Shown here piece after piece: positions 9,596 through 18,074 of a stretch of 64,000 nt of DNA. This DNA is from JABDBE01 sp963832245 (GTDB lineage: Bacteria; Acidobacteriota; Terriglobia; Terriglobales; Acidobacteriaceae): assembly GCA_963832245.1 (NCBI GenBank), contig CAWHTG010000002.1:434001-498000 (forward strand). The letters are read 5' to 3'. The position numbers were made by a program, and so were the translations under genes. The stretch's first letter is position 1. Each line of letters opens with the position of its first letter. The notes below the pieces were generated by a model. It worked only from the letters and a program-made list of their open reading frames with translations, was not told the DNA's origin and ran no database searches.

Positions 9596-11758
9596 TTACT
9601 TACCTACGACTTTCAAGTTTGGGTCAATTTGCTTCGCGCCCGCTAGATTGCCCGAGGGTATGTCGTGGAAATATCCATCCGACGCCTGAATCCGCACAAA
9701 TCCAGCCTGCACCGGCTGACTCGGCGGCTGTACGTTTTGTGAACTTTGCTTGGTCTTCGCAGCCACGTAATCAGCGGGTAGAAAGTCGGCAGGCAATCCT
9801 ATGTAATGGGCGTTCGTTGCCGTGTTGTCCCACGTGAGATTGCGCGACTCGGAGATCATCTGGCCGAATGCTTTCCACTGCGCGGGACTCAAAACATCTC
9901 CGTTCGTTAGTTTCTGAGTTGCAACCAAGGCGTCGTCGGAAATCGACCGCGCTCCCAGATGCTCCTTTATCATGTCCTTTGTAATTCGCGAACCTTTGAC
10001 GTTACCGAACGTAGTTCCAAGGTGGGTAGACAAAGCGACCATCGACTGAGCGCCCGTGGGTAGTTTTTTGCCAGCCGCTTGAGCCGCCTGGAATTCTCCA
10101 TAGGCGTTCTGAAACATGCCGAATGATTTTTCCGTATCCTGCGCCTTTGCCAGAGTGCCAGAAGCAAATTTGTCTTTCGCCTTATTGAACTCCGACTCCG
10201 ACATAAACTGATTCGACTTAGGCTGCCAGCCAAGCGGATCGCCCTGCGACAGCAGTTTGTACACGCCCCTGTCGTAATCTTCTTTCGCTTGTTTCTCGAC
10301 GTTTGCTTTACCACGAGCAAGTCTGATCTGGTCGTCGTACGTAGCTTTGAGTTCATCCACCTTCGCCTGGATCAGGTTGTCACGCATTTGTTTTGCGTTA
10401 TCGACTGCCTTTCGGTTCGCGTCGGTCGGACTGGCGGCATAAGCCTGCTGTGCGGCAGTCCACGCGGAAGTTGCGGCATCAACCGTCGCGGGCGGTTTGT
10501 TCTCTTGTCCGGCCTTCGTCTGAGCGGCTTTCTGCGCGGCCTGATTTTCAAGCCATCGGGTAGCCATCGGACCTTGTATGCCCGCTCGGTGCTTTTCTTC
10601 ATCCGTCGCGTTGGGATCGTTGTTGATCGTGTCCGCTTCCGACTTTCTTTGGAGAGCTTCGTTTTCATCTTTCGGGGCAGCCATCAACTCCCGCCGTGCT
10701 TTGTTCAAATCCTGTTTGTTTTTCAAACCGAGACCCAGCAGGCTTCCGACTGTAACGGCCGCCTTGCCCTTCTTGCCGTTGGGAACGACGGGATAACCGG
10801 CAACGTCGTTCAGAACTCCGCCCTCCAGGTTTAAGGTTTTATTCCACATCGCCGTGGGCACATCAATGAGACTGACGGTGCTGTGCTGATTCATGTCCGC
10901 CAGGGTGCCATCGGGATTCGTGTACCCTTTTCCGGGAACGTACTTCAACCCTGATACGTCATACGACACGAACGGCGCTCGGTGATAGCCCGAACCTGCA
11001 TCCATAAAGTTCGTCGGATCGGCGTTGAACATTTTCATGAACGCAGGGCCGTTACCCTTTTCGCCGTTCAATTCTTCACCGTTAGGACCTGGAATATGGG
11101 CCATAGTCGCGCCATTGTTCAATAGCTGGTCTTGTACCGTGCTGGCAGACTTTTCGTGTCTGGAAATTTCATCGGGCGTGTGGCTGTTGATATGGTGTCC
11201 CATCTCAAGAGTGGAAACCGTGTCTTGGGCAAACGTGGCGGCTGCAAGATTGTGTTCCGCCGTCTTTTGCTGATCTTGTTCTTTATTCAGAAAATCCTGT
11301 TTGAGATTCGCATCACGGTTCTTTTTCACATTCAGGCCAGCGGCGGCACCCGTAGCGAAACCGCCCAGAGCACCGGAACCTCGCGGAGCCTGAGCGCCTG
11401 CCGATCCGCCGAGAAGTGCGCCCAAAAGTACGTCACGAAAAATCCCGCCAGGTTTGCGGGGCTGGGTTACCGGCTGAAGGGAGCCGTCTTCCCCGCGCTC
11501 ATAACCCACCGTCTCGCGACCTTCCAGGGTGTCTTTGATTTTGTGGACCGCTGCACCGATTACGGAATGATGGGCCATGACCGGATCAACTTGTGGAGCC
11601 TGGGAGGACGCGGGGCGTGAATTGGCGGGTAATTGCGAGGCGTCGGGCGCGGGCGCAACATTGCCCGCTAGCACGGCCGCTGCCGGGGGATTCGCCGCGT
11701 TAGGTTGAGAGGCGTTCGGATTTACGGGCGACGGGGATATGGCGTCATTCTCTGACAT
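9596..11758 (-). CDS. Virion-type protein, 720 aa
   Basis: This is the first of the three large leftward genes. The first 60 residues are Ala/Pro/Asn-rich and probably disordered; residues 105-140 are Gly/Ala-rich; residues 330-520 are highly charged and helical, consistent with coiled coil; the C-terminus is more mixed. The ATG has GGAG about seven bases upstream. No catalytic motif such as a transglycosylase Glu or peptidase triad could be identified by eye. The tandem arrangement with the 544- and 541-aa genes suggests a set of proteins packaged in the virion and delivered with DNA. Confidence 0.55.
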   Translation of the reverse strand: MSENDAISPSPVNPNASQPNAANPPAAAVLAGNVAPAPDASQLPANSRPASSQAPQVDPVMAHHSVIGAAVHKIKDTLEGRETVGYERGEDGSLQPVTQPRKPGGIFRDVLLGALLGGSAGAQAPRGSGALGGFATGAAAGLNVKKNRDANLKQDFLNKEQDQQKTAEHNLAAATFAQDTVSTLEMGHHINSHTPDEISRHEKSASTVQDQLLNNGATMAHIPGPNGEELNGEKGNGPAFMKMFNADPTNFMDAGSGYHRAPFVSYDVSGLKYVPGKGYTNPDGTLADMNQHSTVSLIDVPTAMWNKTLNLEGGVLNDVAGYPVVPNGKKGKAAVTVGSLLGLGLKNKQDLNKARRELMAAPKDENEALQRKSEADTINNDPNATDEEKHRAGIQGPMATRWLENQAAQKAAQTKAGQENKPPATVDAATSAWTAAQQAYAASPTDANRKAVDNAKQMRDNLIQAKVDELKATYDDQIRLARGKANVEKQAKEDYDRGVYKLLSQGDPLGWQPKSNQFMSESEFNKAKDKFASGTLAKAQDTEKSFGMFQNAYGEFQAAQAAGKKLPTGAQSMVALSTHLGTTFGNVKGSRITKDMIKEHLGARSISDDALVATQKLTNGDVLSPAQWKAFGQMISESRNLTWDNTATNAHYIGLPADFLPADYVAAKTKQSSQNVQPPSQPVQAGFVRIQASDGYFHDIPSGNLAGAKQIDPNLKVVGK

Positions 11759-11790
11759 TGGTTACTCCAAAGAGGTTGGGAACAAAGTGC

Positions 11791-11805
11791 GTTCGGAAAA
11801 CGAAC
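11791..11805 (-). promoter_or_regulatory. Dispersed 15-bp operator-like site E
   Basis: Reads GTTCGTTTTCCGAAC on the minus strand. This variant is a perfect inverted repeat, GTTCG-N5-CGAAC. It lies 33 bases upstream of the 720-aa gene and is in the opposite orientation to its neighbours. Confidence 0.75.
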
Positions 11806-11823
11806 TCCGCGAGAGCCGGAGTT

Positions 11824-12408
11824 TTAATTGAGGTAGGTTGGTTTCTGATGCTCGGACGCAGAGAACGCTAAGATCGCAGATTTCCATCCGAGTTTTTCGA
11901 ATGCGGCTAGGTTTGGCAGCGTGCCGTCGCAGAGAAGTTCCCAGCGGAGCCAAAGTTCCGAGGCAGATAGACTTCGATCAGCAGTGCGAAGAAACTCGAC
12001 AGCTAACGGCAGTTTTGCTTCGATAAACTTAGAGAACTCCTCGGGCGTTTGAGTCGCTATCGCTTGCGGAAACAACCTAAATGCGTGAAAGAGTTCTTTT
12101 GGCGTGTGCCCGTCCTTAATCAACTTTGCGATGAATGACCATGACTGGATAGGCAGCGTTATCTCGTAAAGTGTCTGGAGACAGTTCGCGAGTTCAGCGA
12201 CCGGACAGATGTATGCGGCGAATTCGTGTTCAATGTGTGCCATAAGATTTGGAAAAGTACGAAAGCTTGGAGGATTCAGCCAGCAGAAATGGCCGCAACA
12301 GGGCAAGCCTTCGTGGGTCTCCCCTGCTTCAAGATCACCGCGACGAAAGGAATAACATCGCGGAGAAAGTGGAGGACAGTTAGGACAAAACGCCGAGCGC
12401 TCTGCCAC
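11824..12408 (-). CDS. Cysteine-rich N-terminal hypothetical protein
   Basis: This 194-aa reading frame starts with GTG 13 bases after the upstream stop. Its first 45 residues hold FCPNCP and CCGHFC motifs, probably a zinc-binding domain; the rest is helical and Leu-rich. An alternative start is the in-frame ATG at 12243, which would remove the cysteine domain, but neither start has a clear ribosome binding site. The close spacing to the upstream gene favours the longer form. No family recognised. Confidence 0.5.
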   Translation of the reverse strand: MAERSAFCPNCPPLSPRCYSFRRGDLEAGETHEGLPCCGHFCWLNPPSFRTFPNLMAHIEHEFAAYICPVAELANCLQTLYEITLPIQSWSFIAKLIKDGHTPKELFHAFRLFPQAIATQTPEEFSKFIEAKLPLAVEFLRTADRSLSASELWLRWELLCDGTLPNLAAFEKLGWKSAILAFSASEHQKPTYLN

Positions 12409-12420
12409 GAATTTGCGATT

Positions 12421-13287
12421 TCAAACGAAGCGTGTCACGGTACAACTGTCGAACTGACTCGTCGTCGAGTGATTCCAATCGCCGATGGTTGGGGCTTCCT
12501 CGACGGCAAGACCGCTTTCCTTGGCAGCCAAGTAAGCGTCATACGTAGAGTCAAGCAGAGGAAAGGAAAGCACGAGTCCGTCAGTTTCTCTCTGGAAGTA
12601 GGCCTGCATTTCTGGCGTGACCCGAATTTGTTTGTGCCACGTCCAGACCGTGCTAATCGCCTCTTCGACGACCGGATGAATTTCTTCGGCCCCACAGAAT
12701 TCCAAGAATGGAACTGCATTCCCCGTGGCATCTGCCTGTTGTTCCAGACGACGGTACTCGCGTGCAAGTTCGAGCGGCAGTCTCCGAAAAATATACTGTG
12801 TCAATGCCGACTCTCGACTGGTTAGCGCGAGCCTCTGCAATGCCGCTGACGCAGCGTCGCCCAGTTCGTCATATTGCACCTCTGGCGCGATTTGACTACG
12901 GATGTACTTGTCAGAAGCGGAGATCGCGGCGTCCCGGTCGAACTTCCCCGACAACTTGATTTGAATGTCAGGGTTCGCGTCAGTGTTGTCCTGGAAGCAA
13001 ACTAACCAGCCGCCGCGTTTTTGCTCGCCCGTCGCGATCCAGTCAGTTCCAGAAATGTTGACCTGGAACCGGCTTTCGTCTTCGGGCAACAAATCCAGAA
13101 TCTCTCTGTTGCCCTTCGCGGCTTCGGCGTTCACGAAATCGACCAGCCGCTTCGTTTGGCTCGCCTTGGTCATTGGTGCATTCGCGAGCTTCCAATCGCC
13201 TGTATCCCCGCGAAATTTTGATAATGGATCAAAGCAACTGTCGGTCCCAACTAGATGTGCGCCATCAGCCCATGAATCGTGTGCCAT
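12421..13287 (-). CDS. Hypothetical phage operon protein, 288 aa
   Basis: The ATG follows a GAGGAG ribosome binding site, so the start is secure. The protein is acidic with mixed alpha/beta character and no obvious membrane segment. Its start lies two bases from the stop of the preceding 194-aa gene and its stop 13 bases before the next, so it belongs to the leftward operon. I do not recognise the family; a virion assembly role is only suggested by position. Confidence 0.6.
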   Translation of the reverse strand: MAHDSWADGAHLVGTDSCFDPLSKFRGDTGDWKLANAPMTKASQTKRLVDFVNAEAAKGNREILDLLPEDESRFQVNISGTDWIATGEQKRGGWLVCFQDNTDANPDIQIKLSGKFDRDAAISASDKYIRSQIAPEVQYDELGDAASAALQRLALTSRESALTQYIFRRLPLELAREYRRLEQQADATGNAVPFLEFCGAEEIHPVVEEAISTVWTWHKQIRVTPEMQAYFQRETDGLVLSFPLLDSTYDAYLAAKESGLAVEEAPTIGDWNHSTTSQFDSCTVTRFV

Positions 13288-13289
13288 GA

Positions 13290-13874
13290 CTACTCCTCTT
13301 CCCGTGCGATGACCGAAAACGTGGAGGTCCTTTGGTAGGCTGCGCCACTGAACTCCCGATTACCACTTGAAGCCAGTTCATTCCCGCCTTTTCTCTTGAA
13401 ATAGACAAGATGCTTTGGGTGCCGGTTCGAAATCACTTTTTGACAATTCGAACAGACGCCGATCACCTCGCCCGTAGGTAATTTGAGCAGGCAGAACGAA
13501 GACTTATTGCCCGTTGTCTCCGCCGATAAGGGCGACGATCCCTGGAGATGCCCGCACGACTCCTGCTCCGCGATCTTGCCGAGACGAATCTGACGAGCTT
13601 GCTCCCGCATTTGTTCCCGCATTGCCTTCTGGTTCTCCGCTTGAAGCGGATCGACGTAAGGTTTGCGGGATTCTGCAAACGCTTTCGCTAGGGTCTCGGC
13701 GGTTGCCTCCGAGCCGGTTTTCATCGCGGCAGCAATAAGAGCGGCCAGCTCGTTTAAATTGATCTTCGGTTCCGTGAACGACGGATCGGTGGATTGAGGC
13801 GTTACAACTATCTCTTCCGGCCCAGTAGAAGCAGGCGTGGACAGAGTTGTGGTTTTCGTTTCTTTATTGGACAT
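13290..13874 (-). CDS. Hypothetical protein with CxxC, 194 aa
   Basis: The N-terminal third is low-complexity and Thr/Pro-rich, followed by a charged helix rich in Glu, Arg and Gln (about residues 70-115). The C-terminal part has CSNCQKVI and a distant Cys-His pair, suggestive of a small zinc-binding fold. The ATG at 13874 is preferred over an upstream one at 13901 because it gives a more usual N-terminus, although neither has a strong ribosome binding site. It directly precedes the 288-aa gene. Confidence 0.55.
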   Translation of the reverse strand: MSNKETKTTTLSTPASTGPEEIVVTPQSTDPSFTEPKINLNELAALIAAAMKTGSEATAETLAKAFAESRKPYVDPLQAENQKAMREQMREQARQIRLGKIAEQESCGHLQGSSPLSAETTGNKSSFCLLKLPTGEVIGVCSNCQKVISNRHPKHLVYFKRKGGNELASSGNREFSGAAYQRTSTFSVIAREEE

Positions 13875-13978
13875 AGTGATATTGCATCTTTCTGCCGACA
13901 ATGCGGTCGGCGCGAGGGACCAACTTTTTCCTTTTTGAATTTGCTGAAGGGAACAGCGTGGAATGATGTACTTGCTTT

Positions 13979-14320
13979 TTACTGTTTCAACTTCGCGTTC
14001 TCGTCACGTTCACGCAGATACGCTTGGACAATTTCTTGTACTTCGGGCGGGGCTGAATTCAATCTTGTATCAATTCCAAGACTTTCACATCGGGCGAAAT
14101 CAGCGGCTCCCGCAGCGCCCACGGCCCAGAGACCAGGCCGATTGTGAAACGACCAAACCTTGTAAAGCAATCCGTTACCGTAGTCCGAGGCGGCTGATCC
14201 GAGCAGATCGTATGCTTCCTGAATCCGAGAGGCCGCGGAACGATTTTCGATCAGAGCCAGAACGCTTCGGGCGAGAGTCGCAATATTGTCGGCTTCGGTT
14301 TGGCTCATTTTCTCGGTCAT
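13979..14320 (-). CDS. Small hypothetical protein, 113 aa
   Basis: A helical protein with a short hydrophobic central region and a charged C-terminus. The ATG at 14320 is chosen over a TTG six bases upstream because GAGAGGGGG lies seven bases before it. It overlaps the stop of the HNH-type gene upstream by ATGA, which indicates translational coupling. No family recognised. Confidence 0.55.
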   Translation of the reverse strand: MTEKMSQTEADNIATLARSVLALIENRSAASRIQEAYDLLGSAASDYGNGLLYKVWSFHNRPGLWAVGAAGAADFARCESLGIDTRLNSAPPEVQEIVQAYLRERDENAKLKQ

Positions 14321-14955
14321 GCGCAAACCCCCTCTCCGATATTTTCGTGGCTCTTTACAGACTGGCAGGGTTCGCGTCTGTCATTCGCTTGCTCAGTGTT
14401 CCGCCGTAGAACTTGAGAATCGTGCCACTTCAGCAAAGCTCGTTTGTTCCTAGCAGCAAGACTTTGTTCGGCTCGGGTCATCCAAAAGACATTTCCCGGT
14501 TCGTAATTTCCTAAGTCCAAGATGCGTCCTAAGCTATGCTGAGATGACGGACATTCTCCCATGTCAGCTAGAAAATTCTCGAACCCACGTTCACCTTGCC
14601 AGCGAGAGCAGACCGTAATGGCTCTTCCGCCGTAGTTCGCGTAGCGATTGTTATTTGGATTAGTGCAACGGGCAATCGCGGCTCGCCGTGAGAGATAAGT
14701 TCGTGATTGGCCTTTTCTCCTGGAGGAGTGGCCGTGTTTTAGATTATTTGTGGCGGCTACTTCGCGTTGAAGGCATCCGCACGACTTCGAGTTGCCTCTG
14801 CGGAGATCGTCGCTAGCGACCTCTGTCAACTCGCCGCACGAGCATTCGCATTCCCAAACCACGCTGGGTCCACGTCGCTTCTCCGTGGCTCGCACTGCCG
14901 TTAAACGTCCGAATTTCTGATTTGTCAAATCTACTGCCCTCACAGGGTCGGCCAT
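14317..14955 (-). CDS. HNH homing-type endonuclease, probably degenerate active site
   Basis: This 212-aa protein opens with LTNQKFGRLTAV and a zinc cluster (CECSCG near residue 36 and SCGC near 60), the layout of phage HNH/AP2-type endonucleases. The nuclease region near residues 140-165 has QHSL, then GRILDLGNYEPGN and WMTRAEQ. Compared with the usual LDRIDNDGNYEPGN pattern, the Asp of LDR is Gly and IDND has become ILDL, so cleavage activity is doubtful. It overlaps the upstream 98-aa gene by 16 bases and the next gene by four. A recombination-derived insertion into the operon is likely. Confidence 0.75.
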   Translation of the reverse strand: MADPVRAVDLTNQKFGRLTAVRATEKRRGPSVVWECECSCGELTEVASDDLRRGNSKSCGCLQREVAATNNLKHGHSSRRKGQSRTYLSRRAAIARCTNPNNNRYANYGGRAITVCSRWQGERGFENFLADMGECPSSQHSLGRILDLGNYEPGNVFWMTRAEQSLAARNKRALLKWHDSQVLRRNTEQANDRREPCQSVKSHENIGEGVCA

Positions 14956-15236
14956 TTCGAGACCGGAGCAGTTTTTGCGTCGATCTGTCCACGGACGGCC
15001 TTGGCGCAGTCGCGGATATCTGGGAAAATTGAGAACTCCTCATAGTCCCGAAGCGTGGTGCGATCTCTCCGCGCAATTGCTAGCTGAACCGACTCAGATT
15101 GCTGGGATTCCGGTTGCTTTAAAATCTCTCGCTTCCGCAAGAATCGGCTGCAAATCGAAATCGCTTGATCGACTTGGTTAGCGGCTTCGAACTGTGACAA
15201 CATCTCAGTCAGTTGTGATTCTCTGACTTCGGACAT
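14940..15236 (-). CDS. Small hypothetical protein, 98 aa
   Basis: A helical, charged 98-aa protein with an AAAGGAG ribosome binding site seven bases before the ATG, so the start is secure. Its 3' end overlaps the HNH gene. It is the first gene of the 15.2 to 4.7 kb leftward block, after which the strand switches for a rightward membrane protein. Function unknown. Confidence 0.6.
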   Translation of the reverse strand: MSEVRESQLTEMLSQFEAANQVDQAISICSRFLRKREILKQPESQQSESVQLAIARRDRTTLRDYEEFSIFPDIRDCAKAVRGQIDAKTAPVSKWPTL

Positions 15237-15292
15237 GGTGATTCTCCTTTGGTAAATTGCTAGTTCACTGCTTCAAATCAGATGCAGCGCAA

Positions 15293-15676
15293 ATGGGGAT
15301 ATCGAGAGGAAGGATCGGACGCATCATCCTAGCCGTTGTCGTCGGCTACCTGGCAAATGGGATTCTCGTCGCGGCTACGGAGCAACTGCTTTCTTGGCGA
15401 GGCCCAGCAATGGAGCCGCTCTACTACTTTGTTACCGATCTGATTAGCCAATGCGTCTACACCATCGTCGGAGGATTCTTGTGCTGCGCAGTTGCTGGAC
15501 CTGCTCAGCGGGCAGCCCTCGCCGGTCTGATGGGTCTCGGTGTGTTGGTCGGAACGGTCTCTCTGGTTGCATCCTGGAAAACTGAGCCGCATTGGTACGG
15601 GGTCGCGTTGCTCGCCGTTTATCCGCCATGTGTGTGGATCGGATGGATGCTCTGGCTAAGGGTTCGAAAGAAATAA
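15293..15676 (+). CDS. Small integral membrane protein, cargo-like
   Basis: This 127-aa protein has four hydrophobic segments (about residues 8-28, 42-65, 70-95 and 98-120) with a short basic C-terminus. It is transcribed rightward between two leftward phage genes and shares the host-like codon character. The ATG at 15293 is chosen, although its ribosome binding site is weak and an upstream TTG at 15257 is possible. It may be an inserted accessory gene expressed in the lysogen. No family recognised. Confidence 0.55.
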   Translation: MGISRGRIGRIILAVVVGYLANGILVAATEQLLSWRGPAMEPLYYFVTDLISQCVYTIVGGFLCCAVAGPAQRAALAGLMGLGVLVGTVSLVASWKTEPHWYGVALLAVYPPCVWIGWMLWLRVRKK

Positions 15677-15680
15677 GCCA

Positions 15681-15695
15681 GTTCGTTTTCTGTAC
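15681..15695 (+). promoter_or_regulatory. Dispersed 15-bp operator-like site F
   Basis: GTTCGTTTTCTGTAC, one mismatch to consensus. It lies in the 34-base gap between the convergent stop codons of the membrane protein gene and the leftward 134-aa gene. Confidence 0.75.
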
Positions 15696-15710
15696 AAACA
15701 GATTGGCCGT

Positions 15711-16115
15711 TTACGACAGAAGATAGGGTTCCGTCAAAGCCGGTAAAGGGGCGGACAGATATGATTCGCGTGGGACCACTTCTTGAATCGGTGTCGCAAT
15801 TCCACGTTCCCGCCCGAGTCGTAAAACGTTCTCTACCTCGGTCAAGTTCTCGGGATTTTCTCGAAACCAAAATAGAAGCGCGTAGAGCCAGGTGACATAA
15901 CGCGAAGCGGGGCCATCGCTAGTAGCGGCACTATTTAACAGTCGAGATTCTGCCGCCGCGTCACCCTTCAAAGCTTTGCGGAACGTTTGATCCAAGTCTT
16001 CTTTGGCCCACGGGTCGAATGTACCAAAATCCCGCCCGAGAATGAGGCGAGGGGCATTCAGGTCATTTACGCGACGAATTTCCTTTTCTCCGAAGTTCAT
16101 CAAAGCGTCCATCAT
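15711..16115 (-). CDS. Hypothetical protein, 134 aa
   Basis: A soluble protein with mixed charge and two ATG codons in tandem at its start, with AGGA immediately upstream. It is isolated between two rightward genes, with site F after its stop. I see no motif that suggests a function. Confidence 0.5.
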   Translation of the reverse strand: MMDALMNFGEKEIRRVNDLNAPRLILGRDFGTFDPWAKEDLDQTFRKALKGDAAAESRLLNSAATSDGPASRYVTWLYALLFWFRENPENLTEVENVLRLGRERGIATPIQEVVPRESYLSAPLPALTEPYLLS

Positions 16116-16236
16116 TTCCTGAATGTCGGGCGTTCATAGCTATCGTCGCCCGTCATCAGATCAAAGCTCCTTTTATATTTGCCGTGACAATCAAGAACGA
16201 CGGGGGTATGATTCGTGGGCGTTTCAAGGAGGCCTT

Positions 16237-17487
16237 ATGAACCGTTCCTCCAGGCGCCCCCGTAAGACAACCAACCTTTTCGAATCAGACTACTCTCAAC
16301 CCGTCCGCAGTTCCTGCGGCGTGAGCAATCTGCCGCTTCTAGTTTTATTTTTGGTACTAGCTCCAACCGCCCAAGCCAGCACCAAATGGTATGTCGATGG
16401 CGTAAACGGCAGCGACAACAACAACTGCAACTCACCTCAGACCGCTTGCAAGACCATCGGGCATGCCATCTCGCTCGCTTCGTCGGGCGACACCATCATG
16501 GCTGCTCCGGCGACCTACACGGAGAATCTCACCATCGGCATTAGCTTGAGGGTGATCGGTGCCAGTGCCAAGACCACGATTATTGATGGCGGAGGTGTCG
16601 GCACGGTGGTCACAATATCCAATGCGGCCGCCCAGGTCGCTCTTTTAAAGATGACCATTCGCCACGGACTCGCGGGCGTCGGCAGCAACTGCGGCTTTTC
16701 CTTCTGCGTCGAAGGCGGTGGTATCTACAACTCTGGAACACTGTCGATAATTGACAGCACCATCAGCGGGAATGTGGCCTTCGAACAAAATGCTAGGACG
16801 TTCCCCTGCCACGCTTTTGGTGGAGGCATCTATAACACCGGCACGCTGACGATCAGCAAGAGCACCATCATCAGCAATAACGCCACCGCCCGCTGCCTCT
16901 ACAAATGCTCCGCCGCTGGCGGCGGCATTCTTAACGAGGGCAGGGTGACCGTTAACAACAGTACCATCAGCGGGAATAATGCTGTAGCTATCTCTAAGTA
17001 CCTCTCGGCTTCGAGTTTCGGCGGAGGCATTTCCAACAGTACCAGTACTACCCTCACCGTCAACAACAGCACTATCAGCGGGAATGGCGCATTGAGCGAT
17101 GGCGGTGGTATCGGCGGTGGTGTCTACAACGACGGCAATGCGGCACTCCAAAACAGCATTGTCGCGAACAGCACTTCGGGGGGAAACTGCAGCGGCACAA
17201 TGACCTCAAACGGCTACAACCTGAGCAGCGATAACACCTGCAACTTCAACAACAGCGGCGATCTAAACAATACCAATCCCAAGCTCGGACAACTGGGGAA
17301 CTACGGCGGTCCCACACAGACTATCCCTCTACTCTCTGGAAGCCCGGCCATTGATTCCGGCAACCCAAAGGGCTGCACCGATGGCAATGGCCATCTGCTG
17401 AAGACCGACCAACGCGGCAGGCCGCGTCCCGACAAGGAGGACTCTGGCGGCTGCGACATGGGCGCGTATGAACGTCAGAACGACTAA
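16237..17487 (+). CDS. Secreted right-handed beta-helix protein
   Basis: The 416-aa product starts at an ATG preceded by AAGGAGG. A basic N-terminus leads to a late hydrophobic core (about residues 30-47) ending in AQAS, a signal peptide. The mature protein opens with KWYVDGVNGSDNNNCNSP and then repeats short Gly-Gly-Gly-Ile-x-Asn and NSTISGN units typical of pectate-lyase-fold parallel beta-helices. The C-terminus has DQRGRPRPD followed by CDMGAYE, seen in many exported bacterial beta-helix proteins. It probably binds or modifies polysaccharide outside the cell. It runs against the phage operon and is likely cargo. Confidence 0.8.
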   Translation: MNRSSRRPRKTTNLFESDYSQPVRSSCGVSNLPLLVLFLVLAPTAQASTKWYVDGVNGSDNNNCNSPQTACKTIGHAISLASSGDTIMAAPATYTENLTIGISLRVIGASAKTTIIDGGGVGTVVTISNAAAQVALLKMTIRHGLAGVGSNCGFSFCVEGGGIYNSGTLSIIDSTISGNVAFEQNARTFPCHAFGGGIYNTGTLTISKSTIISNNATARCLYKCSAAGGGILNEGRVTVNNSTISGNNAVAISKYLSASSFGGGISNSTSTTLTVNNSTISGNGALSDGGGIGGGVYNDGNAALQNSIVANSTSGGNCSGTMTSNGYNLSSDNTCNFNNSGDLNNTNPKLGQLGNYGGPTQTIPLLSGSPAIDSGNPKGCTDGNGHLLKTDQRGRPRPDKEDSGGCDMGAYERQND

Positions 17488-17499
17488 TGTGCAAGACGC

Positions 17500-17694
17500 T
17501 TAACGCGGCTTCGGCGCGTCGGTGACAGACGAGTGTTTTCCTGTACCCGCCTTACCCTGCCCGTGAAATGGTTCACTGAGGGAGGCTGTCTCTTGAGGCG
17601 ACAACACAACGCAATCTTCCGGCGACATTAGTCCTGGGTAACACTGCTCGGGCGTCAACTCGATCTTTGTATTTTTCTCGTTCTGTTTTTTCAT
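17500..17694 (-). CDS. Small hypothetical protein, 64 aa
   Basis: A short Lys/Glu/Pro-rich protein with two cysteines. The ATG at 17694 follows AGGAG by four bases, which is better supported than the upstream in-frame start at 17736. It converges on the beta-helix gene, with only 12 bases between the stops. Function unknown. Confidence 0.5.
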   Translation of the reverse strand: MKKQNEKNTKIELTPEQCYPGLMSPEDCVVLSPQETASLSEPFHGQGKAGTGKHSSVTDAPKPR

Positions 17695-17732
17695 AAATCT
17701 CCTGTGGGGTTTGTTTCGTTGCTGACTTCCTA

Positions 17733-18074
17733 TCAAGCGGATTGCAAGAGGAACGCTTTCGCTATTTGAGTCAAGAAAGCTAAATCTTGTTTCGAGCGGC
17801 GGCGACCTTCGCGCAAAAGTCGGTACTTAGAAACCAACTCCGCGATCTTGTCTGTGCCCGCTTTGAGAATTGCTTCTCTATCTTCAGGCTTTGAATCTTT
17901 CGCGAGCTGAAGATTATGGAGAAACGCTTTGGCGATAGAATCAAGCCGCTGGCGATTTCCAGGTTCGTTTATGAAGTTATAAAATACGTCGTTCGGAATC
18001 TGGCTATCGCCGCCGTATGAATCCGAGAGTGCTGTGAAGCCATTCTCTACAGGATTAATTTGTTCGGTATTCAT
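17733..18074 (-). CDS. Hypothetical protein, 113 aa
   Basis: A helical protein with a charged C-terminus. The ATG at 18074 has AAGGAG seven bases upstream and is chosen over one at 18092. It overlaps the end of the 254-aa gene by 20 bases. No recognised family; it belongs to the first segment of the leftward operon. Confidence 0.55.
   Translation of the reverse strand: MNTEQINPVENGFTALSDSYGGDSQIPNDVFYNFINEPGNRQRLDSIAKAFLHNLQLAKDSKPEDREAILKAGTDKIAELVSKYRLLREGRRRSKQDLAFLTQIAKAFLLQSA

Noticed and set aside
9730..9744. GTACGTTTTGTGAAC, similar to the dispersed motif
   Set aside because: Four of 15 positions differ and it is inside the 720-aa gene; too weak to count.
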